A stretch of DNA of 64,000 nucleotides from Vespa crabro. Its lineage: Eukaryota; Arthropoda; Insecta; Hymenoptera; Vespidae. Shown here one piece after another: positions 39,873 to 53,283 of the stretch. Positions within the stretch are counted from its first letter, which is position 1. The number at the start of each line of letters is the position of its first letter. Made by a program: the position numbers and the translations under genes. The stretch covers positions 5,665,820-5,729,819 of the forward strand of contig NC_060966.1 of NCBI RefSeq assembly GCF_910589235.1. The letters run 5' to 3'. The notes under the pieces are model-generated. The model saw nothing but the letters and a program-made list of their open reading frames with translations, searched no databases and was not told the DNA's origin.

Positions 39873-40413
39873 TTGAAAAGGTTCCACGCTGAAACTCGGT
39901 TGGAAACTTATGTCGTACCCAGTTAGAAGTTTTTCGCGATACTGTAGGAAAGCATCTTATCGAACTTCATTCCGTTCGCGTCATTAGCACGCGCGCGCGC
40001 GCCTTCTTTAACCGAAGAGAAAAAGTGCATAGCATGGCATTGGCGATCGTACGACGTTCGTTCGTTCGTATGTACGTTCGTGTACGCTCATTGGTTCGTT
40101 CTTGAGCCGGTTAGAAGAATACAAAACGCTTCGGGCACCGAGACGTACGTTTTTCTCTTTACTTTACGTTCGAGCGCCAAGACAGATAGTTCTCCTTGCA
40201 TTTTACACTTATTCTCGTTCGAGCTAAGATCGAAGAAAAATCGGTTTTCTTACAGTGAATCTGATCTTTCTCATTTTTTTTCTTTTTTTTTTTATCAATA
40301 TCATTTTAATTCGAACGATCGAGGACAATATTTCTTTTCCTTTCTTTTTTTTTCTTCTTTTTTTCTCTTTCAAATATAATATTACATTCTAACGCGTTTG
40401 ATAAATTTTTTTC

Positions 40414-40444
<31 letters not shown>

Positions 40445-42084
40445 CATTCCCTTTCTCTCCCATTTTGATATTATAATATGCTAAATTTGTGTGTATAAAA
40501 ACAAAATAAAGGTTTGACCCTTATGAATATATGCATCTTTCTCGGTATCGTATTTCACGTTCGCGACACGCCAACACCCATGCACGTAACATAATTTTGA
40601 CTTTCCTTCGTAGAGACGAGCCCCCGAGACTCGTTCGAACTTTGATTCGGAATTTATGATTTCGCACAGGATGCGCCCTCGGTAAAGTGACATAAACTTT
40701 GCTTTATGCATCCGCGAATTTCATAAAACGATGAAACATTTTCCTTCAACGCGTTTTTAAACTTTTTTTTTCCCTTTTTTCTTTGACGATGCCACGAAGA
40801 AGTCCAAAGTAATTTATATGTTACTTATATATATATATATATATTTTTTTCTTCCCTTTCACAAAAATATATCTGGAATAAATATGTTGAGAATCACTGT
40901 TCACGTTGGCTCATTGACATCGCGACGCATCTCGCGAGATAATCCTATGGATTTACACGAGAGACTCGTTCGAACGTTGATTCGAAATTTATGATTTCCT
41001 AGGACACACACGAACGAATGAACGAACGAACGAACGTTAAGTATAAAGTGGGTATAACATCGTAAATCGTACTTCCGTTTGCCGGACTTCGGTCAGCACG
41101 AAACTCTGCCTCGCGATTCGCGATAAGTCGAGTCGTTCGTCGCATAACTTACTTCGCTACCGGAGTCGTATTCTATGCCATCGTATTTACCGATAACAGA
41201 ATCGCTCGACCGGACCACCGATCGTCTTTATCTCGGAAAAGAAGGACCTCCTGAGAAACCTCCGGTTTGACCTTTAAAAACTTACTCTACTTTAATCCTT
41301 CCTGTCTTCTTCTTCTTCTTTATTTTTATCTTTTTTCTTTATTTCTTTCTTTCTTTCTTTCTTTCTTTTTTTTTTTTTCATTCTATTTCAGAGTAGAAGA
41401 CGATCTTTTATTAAAATCCATGACACTTCCCGAGATAAATCTTTATCTTTCTTTATTCCTCACCATTTTAATTATATTTTCCATTTCATTTTTAACTAAA
41501 CGATATATACGTGCATATTAATTTCAATACGTATTATAATTATAATTATCGATAAAGCGAATGAAAACATATCTTCGTACATTATATATGTATGTATATA
41601 TATATATATATACACGTATATATTCTTTTTTATTTAGGATATTAAGATCGTTTGGTATTAAAAAAAAAGGAGGGGAAGGGGAGGAAAAAAATTGGAATAC
41701 GAGATGCTTGCTTAATATGAAAAATTATGAAACCCTGTCAACGTTGAAATTTCTGCTTATGCAATCGATGTTTACGTGATATCGTATACGATGGAAAGGG
41801 ACGATGGCGTTAATACGACAGAAATAAGCGGGATATCTACTCGAAGACGACGCATCATCGAGTTTCATACGACCGATCGATCTCGTTTTATTCGCTTTAC
41901 TCTCTTAGAAAGAGCTTTGCGAAAGTCGAACCGTTGACATCGATCGTTCGCCACCTTCATTGATCTTATAAAAAAAATTTCAAAGGAATCATTGGCGCTA
42001 ATATAAAATTATCTAAATGATGGAATTATTATTATCGTCTTACACCATTATCCTATTACAAAAGTTTAGATTTAATCGCTAAGA

Positions 42085-42115
<31 letters not shown>

Positions 42116-43412
42116 GAGAGAAAGAGAAAATTTATGTTTCATGACATACGCACGTATAGTTTAGGAACATTACCAACGAAACTCCTAATGCTTCGACGGA
42201 CGATGTTCTAATCGCGTATCCGATAATACCATACTTAAAGAGAAAGTCGAATAAATCATAATCGAAATTTATATCGTTATAAGCATAATATTTTGGATAT
42301 AATTCTACGGTTCGCCGATTAATAATTGAGTTGAGAATTAAGATGAAAAAATAAAAAATAAATAAATAGATAAATATATGAATAAATAAATAAAAAAGGA
42401 CAAAAATTTTAATTATCACATTAAATCTCGTATCGTTCATTCTCTTTATTTAATCTCGCGATTATTAGAACTTTTTCAATCGAACGACGTTATCTCTCTC
42501 CGCGTTTTTAAAAGTTTCGAAGAACATTTAAAAAAAAAAAATAAAACAAAAAAAAAAAAAAATTCGCTTTGCTTATCGCACCATCTCGATATAATCCGCG
42601 TTAGTTATATTGACCTCGATCATTTGAGCACACTGAAAATGTAACTCGATGAAACGAAGCGAGCTTTTCTCACCCTCCCCTATCCCACCTCACCCCCTCC
42701 AACCTCCTGTTATCACACGCATCGGTCATTCCGCATTTACGAAAGCGTTGACGCGAGGAAAAAATAAAAAAAATAAAAAAGAGAAAAAAGAAAAAAAAAG
42801 AAAGAGGAAAAGAAGAAAAAAGACAAAAAACGAGGTACGTTACGCGCGGTTGCATCTCAGTTGCGTGTAGTGCCTAGTAGATGCATTGATAGTATATATA
42901 CGTTGAGTACGTCACGTCACGTGGTAACGACTTCATTGATATGCGCGAACAGAACGATCAATTTTCACGGCCCTATATTTGATTTATCTTTTCATTTTCA
43001 TTCTTCGTTGATGTTCATTAGGTTTTCTTAAAAAAAAATCATTCACATTTTCAATATTAATTCGTGCTTGTAAATCAAATTAAATTAACGATGAGAAACA
43101 TTTTTTTCTTTCCTATAAAGCGAGTGTAATACAATAATATCATTAATGTATAATAATAATATATAATAGTAATAATAATAATTGTTTAGAGATTTTTTTA
43201 CAATAGAAAACGTACGAATGAATTCATTCTTATTCAGCATTGAATCAGTAACCTCTAATTATACATACATATATATATATATATAAAAATTGTATTATTA
43301 GATATTAATGAAAAGTGCAAACGTTCCGGATATACTCACCACTGCACAGAAGTAAAATGTGCAGCACCGCTATCCGTGTGCTCCGCGTTATCCTGAAGGC
43401 ACGCTTATCCAT
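30768..43412 (-). CDS. ed: Echinoid, Ig/FN3 cell-adhesion receptor (EIIV isoform)
   Basis: Homophilic/heterophilic adhesion receptor of epithelial adherens junctions; in Drosophila it modulates EGFR, Notch and Hippo signalling and tethers PDZ proteins (Canoe, Bazooka) by its C-terminus. Seven exons: 43412-43340, 35454-33993, 33466-32241, 32013-31845, 31694-31507, 31359-31105, 30928-30768; 1177 residues, all phases consistent. Seen: a signal peptide ending near LLLCSA; five Ig domains in exon 2 (Cys pairs such as QLQC/YECR, TLEC/YTCQ, TVHC/YTCR); two more in exon 3 (QVSC/YTCV, EVAC/YTCR); an FN3 domain (APERPINI to TYTFKVKVYN) and a divergent second FN3-like region; one TM helix (about 933-957) followed by RCRRK; a 220-residue tail ending ESGYSTPNSRGRRIIREIIV-stop, the echinoid PDZ ligand. 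The donor at 31105/31104 is GTTCGT, weaker than the others. Intron 1 is 7.9 kb. The paralogue Fred is the alternative identity; the EIIV end favours Ed. Confidence 0.93.
39781..39868. repeat. (TC)n / TTTC microsatellite
   Basis: Nearly 90 bases of pure pyrimidine: CTCTTT units followed by about 58 bases of uninterrupted CT. It lies within echinoid intron 1. One of the longest perfect dinucleotide runs in the window. Confidence 0.95.
40626..40998. repeat. Pair of 38-base direct repeats in echinoid intron 1
   Basis: Copies at 40626-40663 and 40961-40998 begin GAGACTCGTTCGAAC and end AATTTATGATTTC, differing at only two of 38 positions. The DNA between is mostly A/T-rich and unrelated. Neither copy is low complexity. 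Confidence 0.8.
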
Positions 43413-44142
43413 ATCGAAGAGATCCTCTTTGAGAGAGAAATAAAAAAATCAAAGTTTGAAAGAAATAATCGCGTATACACTATTACTTCTTCTTCTCCTA
43501 CTTTTTTTCTTGCTTCCTTCCTCTCTCCTTTTCCTTTTTTTTTGTTTGTTTTTTTATTCACTATCTTCTTTCACACGTAATCTTTTCATTGAATATATAT
43601 ATATATATATATATATTCTTTTTTTTTTATTCCGTCGAATGTACTACACGTTTACACAAATCGAATCGAACTTTCACCTTCGATCCGAGAACACACGTAG
43701 ATCTCGTACTCATTGCTTCGATCTTTCACCACATTCACCTATTCTTTATCTTTTAATTTTCTTTTTTTTTTTTTTTCTTTTTCCTACTTCTCTTCTTTTA
43801 TCTTCACTTTTTTTCGCACAATCCTTAAGGACACTCTCTACATCTCCACCTTCGAACTCGTTCTCTTTTTCACGATCACATGGTCGTAGTGATCATTAAA
43901 ATATAATCCAATATTAAAGTGAAATCCAACTTGTGTTAAGAGATCCCTTCGTAAGCACGAACACATAAAATATGTATATATATATATATATACACGCGCG
44001 CACGTACGCATGCACGTACGTGCACACACACACACACCCACACACTAAAATTATCCCTTTAACTTTCACCATAAAATTCTTCTAAATTTTTATCGAATAA
44101 ATAAAAAAAAAAATTATACATATATGTATATATACGTATATG

Positions 44143-44174
<32 letters not shown>

Positions 44175-44311
44175 AATATATATAAATATATATAAATATA
44201 TAAATAACGTCTTCTCTCGTGATTTGGGGAAATAAAAAAAATCACACGAAGGGATGTAAACGGAAAGATATGGATAGAGAAAAAGGGAGAGAAAAAGGGA
44301 GAGAGAGAAAA

Positions 44312-44360
<49 letters not shown>

Positions 44361-44780
44361 AAAAAATTCAAGACAGTTTGAAGCAATGCGCACCTCTCGA
44401 CGGTCGCACGGCAACTGAGCGTGGGGTCGTGCGCTGCCGTTGCAACCCCCCACCGTTTCTCACCGTCCCTCCCCCTTCTCAGTAGAACGACAGCCGTTGT
44501 TCGCGCGCATAGTATTCCATCTCTCTCTCTCTCTCTCTCTTTTTCTCTCTTAGACATTTTCTTCGGTCCCGGCAAGTTCTGTAGGTCCCATGAAACGACG
44601 ACGGTTGCGATCATTTTCAACGTTGATAGCGCAGTCTGGTGTAAGGGCAAGGAAGCTTAGGGCCTTCTCTTCCGTACTTCAAATAAAGTGGGGGAGAGGA
44701 TCCCGCCAGGGCAGGTGGTTCTTTCTCCCTAAGGCTAGGCCCGAGGGACCGTCTGCCCTCCCTTTTATATTCTCTTTTCT
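43413..44780 (-). promoter_or_regulatory. ed: Probable echinoid 5' UTR and promoter region
   Basis: Immediately upstream of the echinoid ATG. The proximal part is pyrimidine-, (AT)n- and GT-rich (43595-43616, 43973-44040, 44120-44200), then a (GA)n tract (44300-44357), then a GC-rich island at 44385-44760 that stands out in this AT-rich window. On the - strand an Inr-like TCAGTT lies at 44418-44413. No TATA box or clear downstream element was seen, so the start site is a guess. Confidence 0.35.
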
Positions 44781-45000
44781 TTTTTCCTCTTTTTTTTCTT
44801 TCATTCTTTCTTTCTTTATCTTTTTCTCCCTCTCTTTCTCTACACCGAAACCTGCCCGTGACCCTTCGTGCCTTATACTCCGTTTCGGTTCTTTTTTGAT
44901 GAAGGGCGGAAGATGAGATTAGAATGACTGTTAACCTATGAATATCCGTCGTGGATCAGTAGGAAGTCGAATTTTGGAATGGAAATTTCGTTATTCGAGA

Positions 45001-45341
45001 AACGTGACAATTTTGCTGTAAGTTTCTTCTCTCTCTCTTTCTGTCTTCTTTTTTCTTTTTTTTTCCATCCTTTTTCCTCCAGAGATAGGGAAAAAATTTT
45101 CACGAGATTCCTAACGGCGAATTCTTCTATTTTCATCCGTCCGTGTCTTTTTGACATCGAGTATCGATTCTTCTTAAAAAGGATCGAAGTAATATCGATA
45201 GGAAAACGTGACAATTTTTACTGCGACTTTCTAAGATCCTTATCGCTTCTTTTGCTATGTATATATATATATATATATTTTCCTGTCGGAAAATCGATTT
45301 TTAAAAGGTTAAAGTAATGTTTATTATTGAAAACTCTGACA
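45001..45341. repeat. Diverged direct repeats
   Basis: ACGTGACAATTTT followed by a CTG...TTTCT tail occurs at 45002-45027 and 45206-45232. A second pair, ATCGATT-TTAAAAAGG-AAGTAAT-GAAAAC-TGACA, occurs at 45163-45214 and, more diverged, at 45293-45341. The pattern suggests old local duplication. Confidence 0.45.
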
Positions 45342-45652
45342 GGTATGTACATATGTAGATGCTAAAGAGAAATCAAAAGAGCTTTCATACGCTTCCCTCT
45401 TCTACTTTTATCGTCGCTTATCGATTCCTGTTGCGGAATTCTGTCACAATTCGCTTTTAGGAAGTCGACGTTCGGATATGGCGTATTTACGAAGGGTGAA
45501 ACCGAGCTCAAAAGGATTCGCGAGCATGCAAATCCGCGAGTCTCTGCCTTTCGCACTTTGCCGCTTCTATCTGGAATATAGTAACGTTCTATATATGTCT
45601 TTCTTCTGTATATAATATATATATATTATACAAGATATATATCTGTAGATAT

Positions 45653-45706
<54 letters not shown>

Positions 45707-47772
45707 ATATATATGTATGTAGATTGTAGAATATAACGCACAGGGCGTCAATGCCGTACACACGGCTTCATCCTATTGGCGTACTTTGTCCGTATGCCTA
45801 TTACGTTCCCGTCACACGACGGATCTTGTACTCAATCGGCCTATACAAATCATAAACAGGCCCTATGATTCTACTAATACCGTATTCATATTGCGCATTC
45901 AGCCCTTTTAGTTCTCTATACCGATTGGAAAATCCCGATGGTACGACTACGTTCATGTTCCAATGCAATACCGTAAAGCCTAGACTCGTTCTAGGAGATT
46001 AGATTTCAAAAAAAAGAAAAAAAACAAGAAGAAAAAAAAAAAACAGAAAAAGTTAGGAGTAGATACATCTAAGTACGTGCGTACGCATATATCTAGGTTT
46101 TCTCTTTTTTTTTTTTATTTTTCTTTTCCCTTTTTCCTTTTTCTTTCCTTTACACTTCGTATTTGACTTTTCTTTCTCTCTCTCTTCTTTTTTTTCCTTC
46201 CTCTTTTTCTTCTTCTTCTTCTCTTTTGATTCTATCACGTTCATTTAAAAATTAGAAAATTGTTGGGGAAACGCGAAAGCACGTTGGAATTTTCTTTCGA
46301 CGATTTGACGAAGGTCGAGCACTCTTTAAAATCGTTTTTATCGCGTTGGAAGACGATCGATTCTCTCGTCGTCGACACGATGAAAAATTCTAATGACACA
46401 TTTAGCCCTTATCCTGATCTATGAGACGTCTCAAACCGAAGAACGACGTACGGTGGTGTATTCTCTGTCTCTCTTTCTCTCTCTCTACGATATTCTCTCT
46501 ACGGGAAGACTTCTTTATCTGACGACTCGAAAAGCAGCAGCTAACCTCGACAAACGTAGTCGTGACACGCGAATTTCATTCGGATAAAGCGCCTTGCAAA
46601 CTACGTTTCTCTTCTTTTCTTGTCGGTCTTACTCTTTCACATTCCCTTATCCGTCTTCTGTGTTACTTCGTTATAACAACTGTACTATACTCTATTACGT
46701 ACTAACAGTCTGTTAAAATTCGTCGATAGAGATAGAGCGTTAGAGGGAAATGATACGTGGACGTTAATGAGTCAACGATAACGTTATTTTATGCAACGTT
46801 AGCTATGACAGAGAAATATTTCATTGCATTAATCATTAACGATTGCAATACGATTGCAGCAATAATTCATTATCGATCGCAATTTATCATTAAATTTTTC
46901 TTTTTCTTCTTTTTTTTTCTCTCTTCACCCTTTTCCCTTTTTTTTCTTTTTTTTTGTTTCTCCTCTCACAAATGTTAATCGTATTGTTTACGATTAAATT
47001 TATTCGGTGGTATTAAATTTTTATACTTTACGAATGAAATTCAAATCTTTCGTTATTGTCAATGTAACATTTTATTTCTAACGTGAAAATTGTTCTATAT
47101 CGAGTGGTTCGTCAATTATTCATAATATGAATTTATTGATGATGATTCGAATATGCAAATTTTCAATCAATCGACGAGTATGCCTTTAGACATCGTAGAT
47201 CGATTAATACGTCAGAAATCATTGACGAAATATTTCGTAGACTTGTATGTTCATTGACAGATTGGTAATCATTGATGGACTATATTTAAACGTATGTTTT
47301 CATTCATCGGAAATTATTGATGAACTATTTATGTTCGTAGATACGTATATTCATTGATTAGTTTCAAACGATGGAAATATCATTCCATCAGAATATAATT
47401 AGAACGGAAATTATTCTTAGAAATTATTTGAAGGATGTGGTATTAAAAAAATTCCTCCTTCTCCTCCTCTTCTTCTTCTTCTTTTTTTTTTTTTCTTCGA
47501 ATCGAATTTTTTGTACTCTTTGGTCCAGGTTTCTTCTCGATGAGTCCTGGCTTCTCTCGATCTCGAACGGAGCAGGTGTCTCGTTCCTTCGCTTCCGATT
47601 TGCTTCGCTACCTGAAAATCGAACTTTGGACCATCTGTCGCGTCCTCCTCCTTCTTCTCCTCCTCCTCCTCCTCTTCCTCCTTCTTCTCCTTCTCGCGTT
47701 TCTTTTCTATTTTCGTACGGAACACAGCCGACGCGACGACGCCCTCTCTCCCCCTCTCTCCTCTCTCTCTTA

Positions 47773-47820
<48 letters not shown>

Positions 47821-48400
47821 CGAATTCCAGACGCGTTGCTGCAAACGAACGAAATGTATTTTCGAAAGCGCGCACGCATGAACGAAAGTGATATTAAGCC
47901 GAGTTTAGAAAGTATATGCCTTTTTTTTCGAAGGGCGAAAGAGAGGGGAGGATATTTTCTCAAGAGAACTTTTACTTTTCGTAAAATCATTCATATTCTT
48001 TTTGTTCTACTTTTTCCTTTCTCTCTTGTTCTTCCCAATCATATCTTCAAACCTTTATACTTCATTTTTTATTTCTCTTTTTATCAGTCGTTTTGATCGA
48101 TCGTAAAAAATAGAGTCGAAATTAAATCAAAATTAGATAATGGATACAATAATGTTCTTATTAGATTTCGTTCGATTTTATATGAAATTGTAATTAATTA
48201 ATAACGATAACGAAAAAATGTAATCGAGCATATAAATTTTGTTCTCTCAAAATATTGCTCTTTACAAAAATATTATGAAGAAAATTAAATGTATTAAGTT
48301 GCGCGGAAAATTGATATTTAAACGGTATAAATTAAATAAATAAATATATATATATATATATCGATTAGACGATAAAATTCGTACGTGCTTGATATATGTA

Positions 48401-48727
48401 CTACATGCAAAGACAGAAATTTTTCTGGCATACGTTTGAAAGACGAGAAAGTTCTGCGCTCTCGCTATTGAAAATGATCGTTTGTCTCCGCAGAAACGGC
48501 CTCGGTTCGTCGTTGTTGGATGCTAAAATCGTTTGCTCGATGCCGAGCGTATAAATACATAGACGATTCCCGCGAAACACGCATTCGTAATTAGGGCACC
48601 ACGCGAAAATACATGGCGAGACGTGCCGTTGAAAATGCAACGTTCTCACTCTCTCTCTATCTCTCCTTCTCTGACACGTGTGTTCGAATTTTAGATCAGC
48701 ACGATCGACGTTCACAAATTTTTCCAT
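48401..48727 (-). other. Unexplained 108-codon open frame in a unique-sequence island
   Basis: The reading frame has mixed composition (for example HVSPCIFAWCPNYECVFRGN) and is not a microsatellite translation. A TATAAATA motif lies at 48550-48557 on the opposite strand. There is no splice or family support and no recognised domain; length alone does not make it a gene. Confidence 0.15.
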
Positions 48728-49208
48728 TGTCTGTCTCTCTCTCTCTCTTTTTTTTCTCTCACCCTCTCTCTCTCTCTCTCTCTCTCTACGTTTATAACAG
48801 CGTTAATGTTTTTCTTTATTTTACGATACTCCAAAAAAAGTAAAAAAAAATAACGATCGAACTACTACATTGTTACTTTATAAAAGCAAACTTCATCTAC
48901 ATACATATACACATACGTACGTACTCGTGATGTTGGACAAATATATCTACCGACGAAAAAAATATCTACTCTTTTCAGAGTAGAAAGACAGAGAAAAAGA
49001 GACAGACGGGGAGAGAGAGAGAGAGAGAGAGAGAGTGAGAGAGAAAAAGATTAATGAGATTTTTCACGTAGGAACTTTAAAACAATCGGTGAAACTGTGT
49101 CTAAAAGAAAGTAGTACAAAGTTAACGAGGAGAAAATAATTGTGCGTTCGTTATCGTTCCAATCCTCTTTTCTATTTTCATTATAAATTTTTTCAAACTG
49201 ATACAAAA

Positions 49209-49260
<52 letters not shown>

Positions 49261-49624
49261 ACGAAACAAACGTTATTTATATTTGGCTGATCGAAATGAA
49301 ATAAGCTGATGTCGATTCCGATTCCGAGGTTTACGATTCTCGATGGTCTTCAGGGTTGACACGGTTCGTTAATGCTAATCCCAGTGTGACAGAGATAGAA
49401 AGAGATAGAGATAGAGATAGAGAACAGTATAGATAGATTGCAGATAGGACAATGCAATTCGGAACGTGATTGTCATCGAGTCACGTCGCCTTTAATCATC
49501 GATGATCTTCGATCCTATATATCTCGAGGATTTTACGTAAATACGACAGCATAAGCGAGCTTCTATTTCCTTCTCCCTACCTCCCACCTACCTCTCACTC
49601 CCCTTATGTCTTCCTCCTTACCCT

Positions 49625-49664
<40 letters not shown>

Positions 49665-49872
49665 AATATCCGTCTATCACTATCTTTATCTATCCTGTTC
49701 ATCTTTCTCTTTCTCTTCCTCTTAACGCACGAACGCCTCGTAATGGTCGTCGAAGACCTTTACTTACTCACGACAAACGAGTAATTCAATTTGCTCGGAT
49801 TGTCCCGTTAGATACGATTGGAGAAGGCACACGATGAACCTTCGAAACGAGGAGCATTGCTTTACCATCGAT

Positions 49873-49911
<39 letters not shown>

Positions 49912-50402
49912 ATTTTTTTTTCTTTCTTTTCTTTTTTTCTCCCAAACGCACAACGGGGTAGTTTGCCGGATGCAATTAGCTTTTTTCTATTCCAGTTAAA
50001 ACCATGACGTTTGAAAAGGATCGTTTGCCACTTAAACGTCTTTTGTTTCTCTCTCTCTCTCTCTCTCTCTCTTTGACGAATTAAGATAATAATAATAATA
50101 TAGAAAATAAAAAGAAAGGATATATAAAAAAAAAAAAAGAAAAAACAAAGAAATAAACAAATAGAAAGATCAAACAGGTTAATAATCGAAACTGTGGATA
50201 ATTTATCGAAACTTCGCCGATGTTATCAGATCGTATGAATATTTGAATTATCTGTTTCGTGTCATCATCATCGTCATTGATTGTTCATGATCTCGTCGTT
50301 TGGTCTAACGATAGTGAAATCGTCGTTGCAGTTGCGTGTCCGATCAAGAATTAAGCCGCAGGTCGTGTCGATTCCCCGTACCTTGTCGTGCCAATAAACA
50401 AG

Positions 50403-50442
<40 letters not shown>

Positions 50443-52292
50443 CTCTATATCTCTGTCTCTCTCTCACCCTTTCACCCTTTAACCCTCTCACCCTCTCTCC
50501 TGGTCATATGTACATATTTCTGAATGTATGTGTGTATGATGGTAAGCAATCGCAAGATATGCCCTTCCGGCATCAAGTATGACCCACATCGTAGAGCCAA
50601 AGCGAACCCGTTAGGCCGAATGAGCCAAGTTAGAGCGAGATAGAGATACATAGGTAGATAGGTAGATAAAGAGAGAGAGAGGGAGAGAGAAAGGGATCTC
50701 TGCAAGAGAAATCCGTATACGCTTTGGCAGACAACATGGATACATAAACGCAAACATAAACGTTAGCAAACGTAAGCAACGACGTTATGCATACGAGACA
50801 ACTCTCGTATCCGTATCATCCGTGTCTCTTTTCTAGAAGATTAGACGTTTGTTGTTGATTTCGTCGTTGAGATAAGATCTAGATTCGTTCGACTTTGTGT
50901 TTTCAACGTGAACAGCAGGTGCATGTACGTACATATGTATCTAGTCGAAACAATTGGATGGTTAGATCAAACATGATCTCTTCTTATTTAAGTTTCAAGA
51001 TTGTAGTTTAATATTTCAATAAATTATTTTCTTTTTTTCTTTCTTCTGTTTTTTTTTTTTTTCGATCGATATATAACAATAACAATTTTGATAACCAATC
51101 TGATATAGAAAGGATGAATATATTTTGTTGTTTTTCGATTCAATAGGAACCGATTGATTCGATGGATTTCATGAAAATGTTACGAAGGACCATTCTCTTG
51201 CGAAGTGGTGTTATCAAAGTTGGGATTTCCCTTCTGTTAATCTGCTTATTCCATTTATCCGAAAGTTCATAAACTCGATATTGTCGAACCCTGCCGATTT
51301 ACAGCTAATCACGAGCGACGTTCTCAACGGATTTTCTCGATCACGAGCTTCTCGTAGTTTCCAAATTGTTCTACGAACGTAACTTTGAATCTACCAATGT
51401 ATTTTCCGTCTTCCTCCATCTTTCTCTCTCTCTCTCTCTCGATTTATATATATATATTTCACCTGTTTTGCGATAATGATACGTAGATACAGATAAACAA
51501 ATTTGATAAAAGCAACCTTTCCGAAAGGGATTAGAAATGAGAAAGGAGGAAGCCCTTCTAAGGTCTCTCTTTGCTTACGTTGATTGCAAAGGTAAACGAA
51601 TGCCCTTTCCTGTGGCCTCTTCTCGCTCAGAGAATTTGGATCGCTTGATCGTTAGGTAAAAGAGAAAAAAGAAAAAAAAAAGGAAAGAAAAAAGGAAAAG
51701 AAGAAGGAAAATGGAAAAAGGAAGAAAAAAGATGAAGAAGAAGAAGAAGAAAAGAGAGAATGAGAAGAAAATAAAAAGAGAATCGTTTCTAAGCACATTC
51801 GAATTACAGATATCTACATATATATATATATATATATAAATTACACATATGTGCATGTAGTCCAAATGTAGATATATGCATTAAATGTACGTATATGTAC
51901 ACGTATTGTTGATACGTGTTAGATGTACATATATGTACATGTATTTCAGACACGCGTTAGATGTACGTATTTGTACATGTATTGCAGATGTCTATGTATT
52001 TATACAAATATACCTTTCTCTTTCTCTCTCCGTCCGTCTGTTTCTTTCTCTTTCTCTCTCCCTCCCTCCTTCCTCGCCTCCCCCTCTCACTCTTTCTTTT
52101 TAGACCAACCTCGCATTCATGGCAGCGATAGCGCGAACACGATAAGCGCAACGAGCGATGCTTACTCGAGTGCCACGAAGCTGCCGCATAAATATTCGTG
52201 CCGGCGACTCATTATCGCCGTCGTACTCGGTTCATTACCCTAGCAGGTCCTTTTGACCCCACGACTACGAGGATCTTCTCTTCTCTTTCTCT

Positions 52293-52323
<31 letters not shown>

Positions 52324-53219
52324 CTCTTTCTTCTCTATTTCCATTTTAACGTATACATATATACATATATTACATATATATGTATGTATATATATTTATA
52401 TATATATATCTATGACAAGTCAAAGTATTAAGGTTCTCAGTATTACTTTGAACTTTCGAATACGATGGCTCTTGTGTCTATCTCATTCACCGAGTCGTTA
52501 TCGAATTAGTAGACAATTTTGTTAACAGACTAACTGGGCTATACAACGATATATATATGTATATATATATATGTATATATTCGTAAGTAACTTTGACTAA
52601 TTGTAAGTTTTGTCGCTCAAGGAACCGTCCTAAGATTTTCTTGATTTTCTTGAATTATGCTCTTTGACAAGCTTCGGAAGAGAACTATGTATGTATGTAT
52701 GTATGTATGTATGATAAATTGTATAATGTCACCAACGAACGTTATTTGATATTTTTGCTTATTTCGTCTCAAGATAAATCGACCATCTTCTTTTACACAC
52801 GAGTTAACTATTTATCTTATTCTCACTCTTTCCCTCTCTCTCTTTCTCTCTCATGTTTTTCATTAACGACGAGAGAATTATTCTTCTCTTTCCTTTTTTC
52901 CCCTCTCTTTTCTTTTTTTCTTTTCTCTCTCTTTTTTTTTTGACGTTGCAAACAGAAATAAGAACGTTTAAAATTTCAATGGTACTAATGTAATCATTCA
53001 TTGTTTCCCTTTTCGTGGCAAAACTTCAACTGAAACAAGAGTCTTACATACATAGTATAATACCGTTAGACGTGCCAGATAGAGAGTACTTTATGCCAGA
53101 AGGGAAAAATAATAGTGGCAAATCAGTCGAGTAGGTGGCAAACTTGGCAACACTTGTATATACACCCTTATTCCCTCGCTTTATCGCTCTCTGCGAGTAT
53201 ATTAAGATTGATGGAAAGA

Positions 53220-53223
<4 letters not shown>

Positions 53224-53276
<53 letters not shown>
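53224..53276. repeat. (GA)n microsatellite
   Basis: About 52 bases of uninterrupted GA on the + strand, flanked by unique sequence. Confidence 0.95.

Positions 53277-53283
<7 letters not shown>

Larger units (their letters stand above)
35455..43339 (-). other. ed: Echinoid intron 1
   Basis: 7885 bases between the signal-peptide exon and the Ig exon (GTGAGT donor at 43339-43334, TTTCAG acceptor just above 35454). It holds poly-T blocks (37419-37441, 37728-37746, 38397-38425), (GA)n/(TC)n tracts (36730-36753, 37975-37994, 39781-39868, 42088-42120), (AT)n (38754-38796, 40417-40444), and islands of unique, GC-richer DNA (39060-39380, 39890-40230, 40540-40740, 40890-41270). Two 38-base near-identical segments lie in two of those islands. 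No coding exon was found. Confidence 0.75.
44781..51560. other. Intergenic region upstream of echinoid, part 1
   Basis: No supported gene. It holds diverged direct repeats at 45001-45341, (AT)n at 45661-45702 and 49211-49258, poly-pyrimidine blocks (46100-46230, 47455-47480, 47750-47815), (TC)n at 48763-48787, 49628-49660 and 49877-49909, and islands of unique DNA at 45740-46000, 46240-46800, 48400-48720, 49260-49560 and 51090-51420. Frames in 47371-48096 are translations of TC repeats. Confidence 0.65.

Noticed and set aside
47371..48096. Long + and - frames of up to 241 codons
   Set aside because: They are translations of TCC/TTC and TC repeats (poly-L, poly-S, RERERE) with no splice or domain support.
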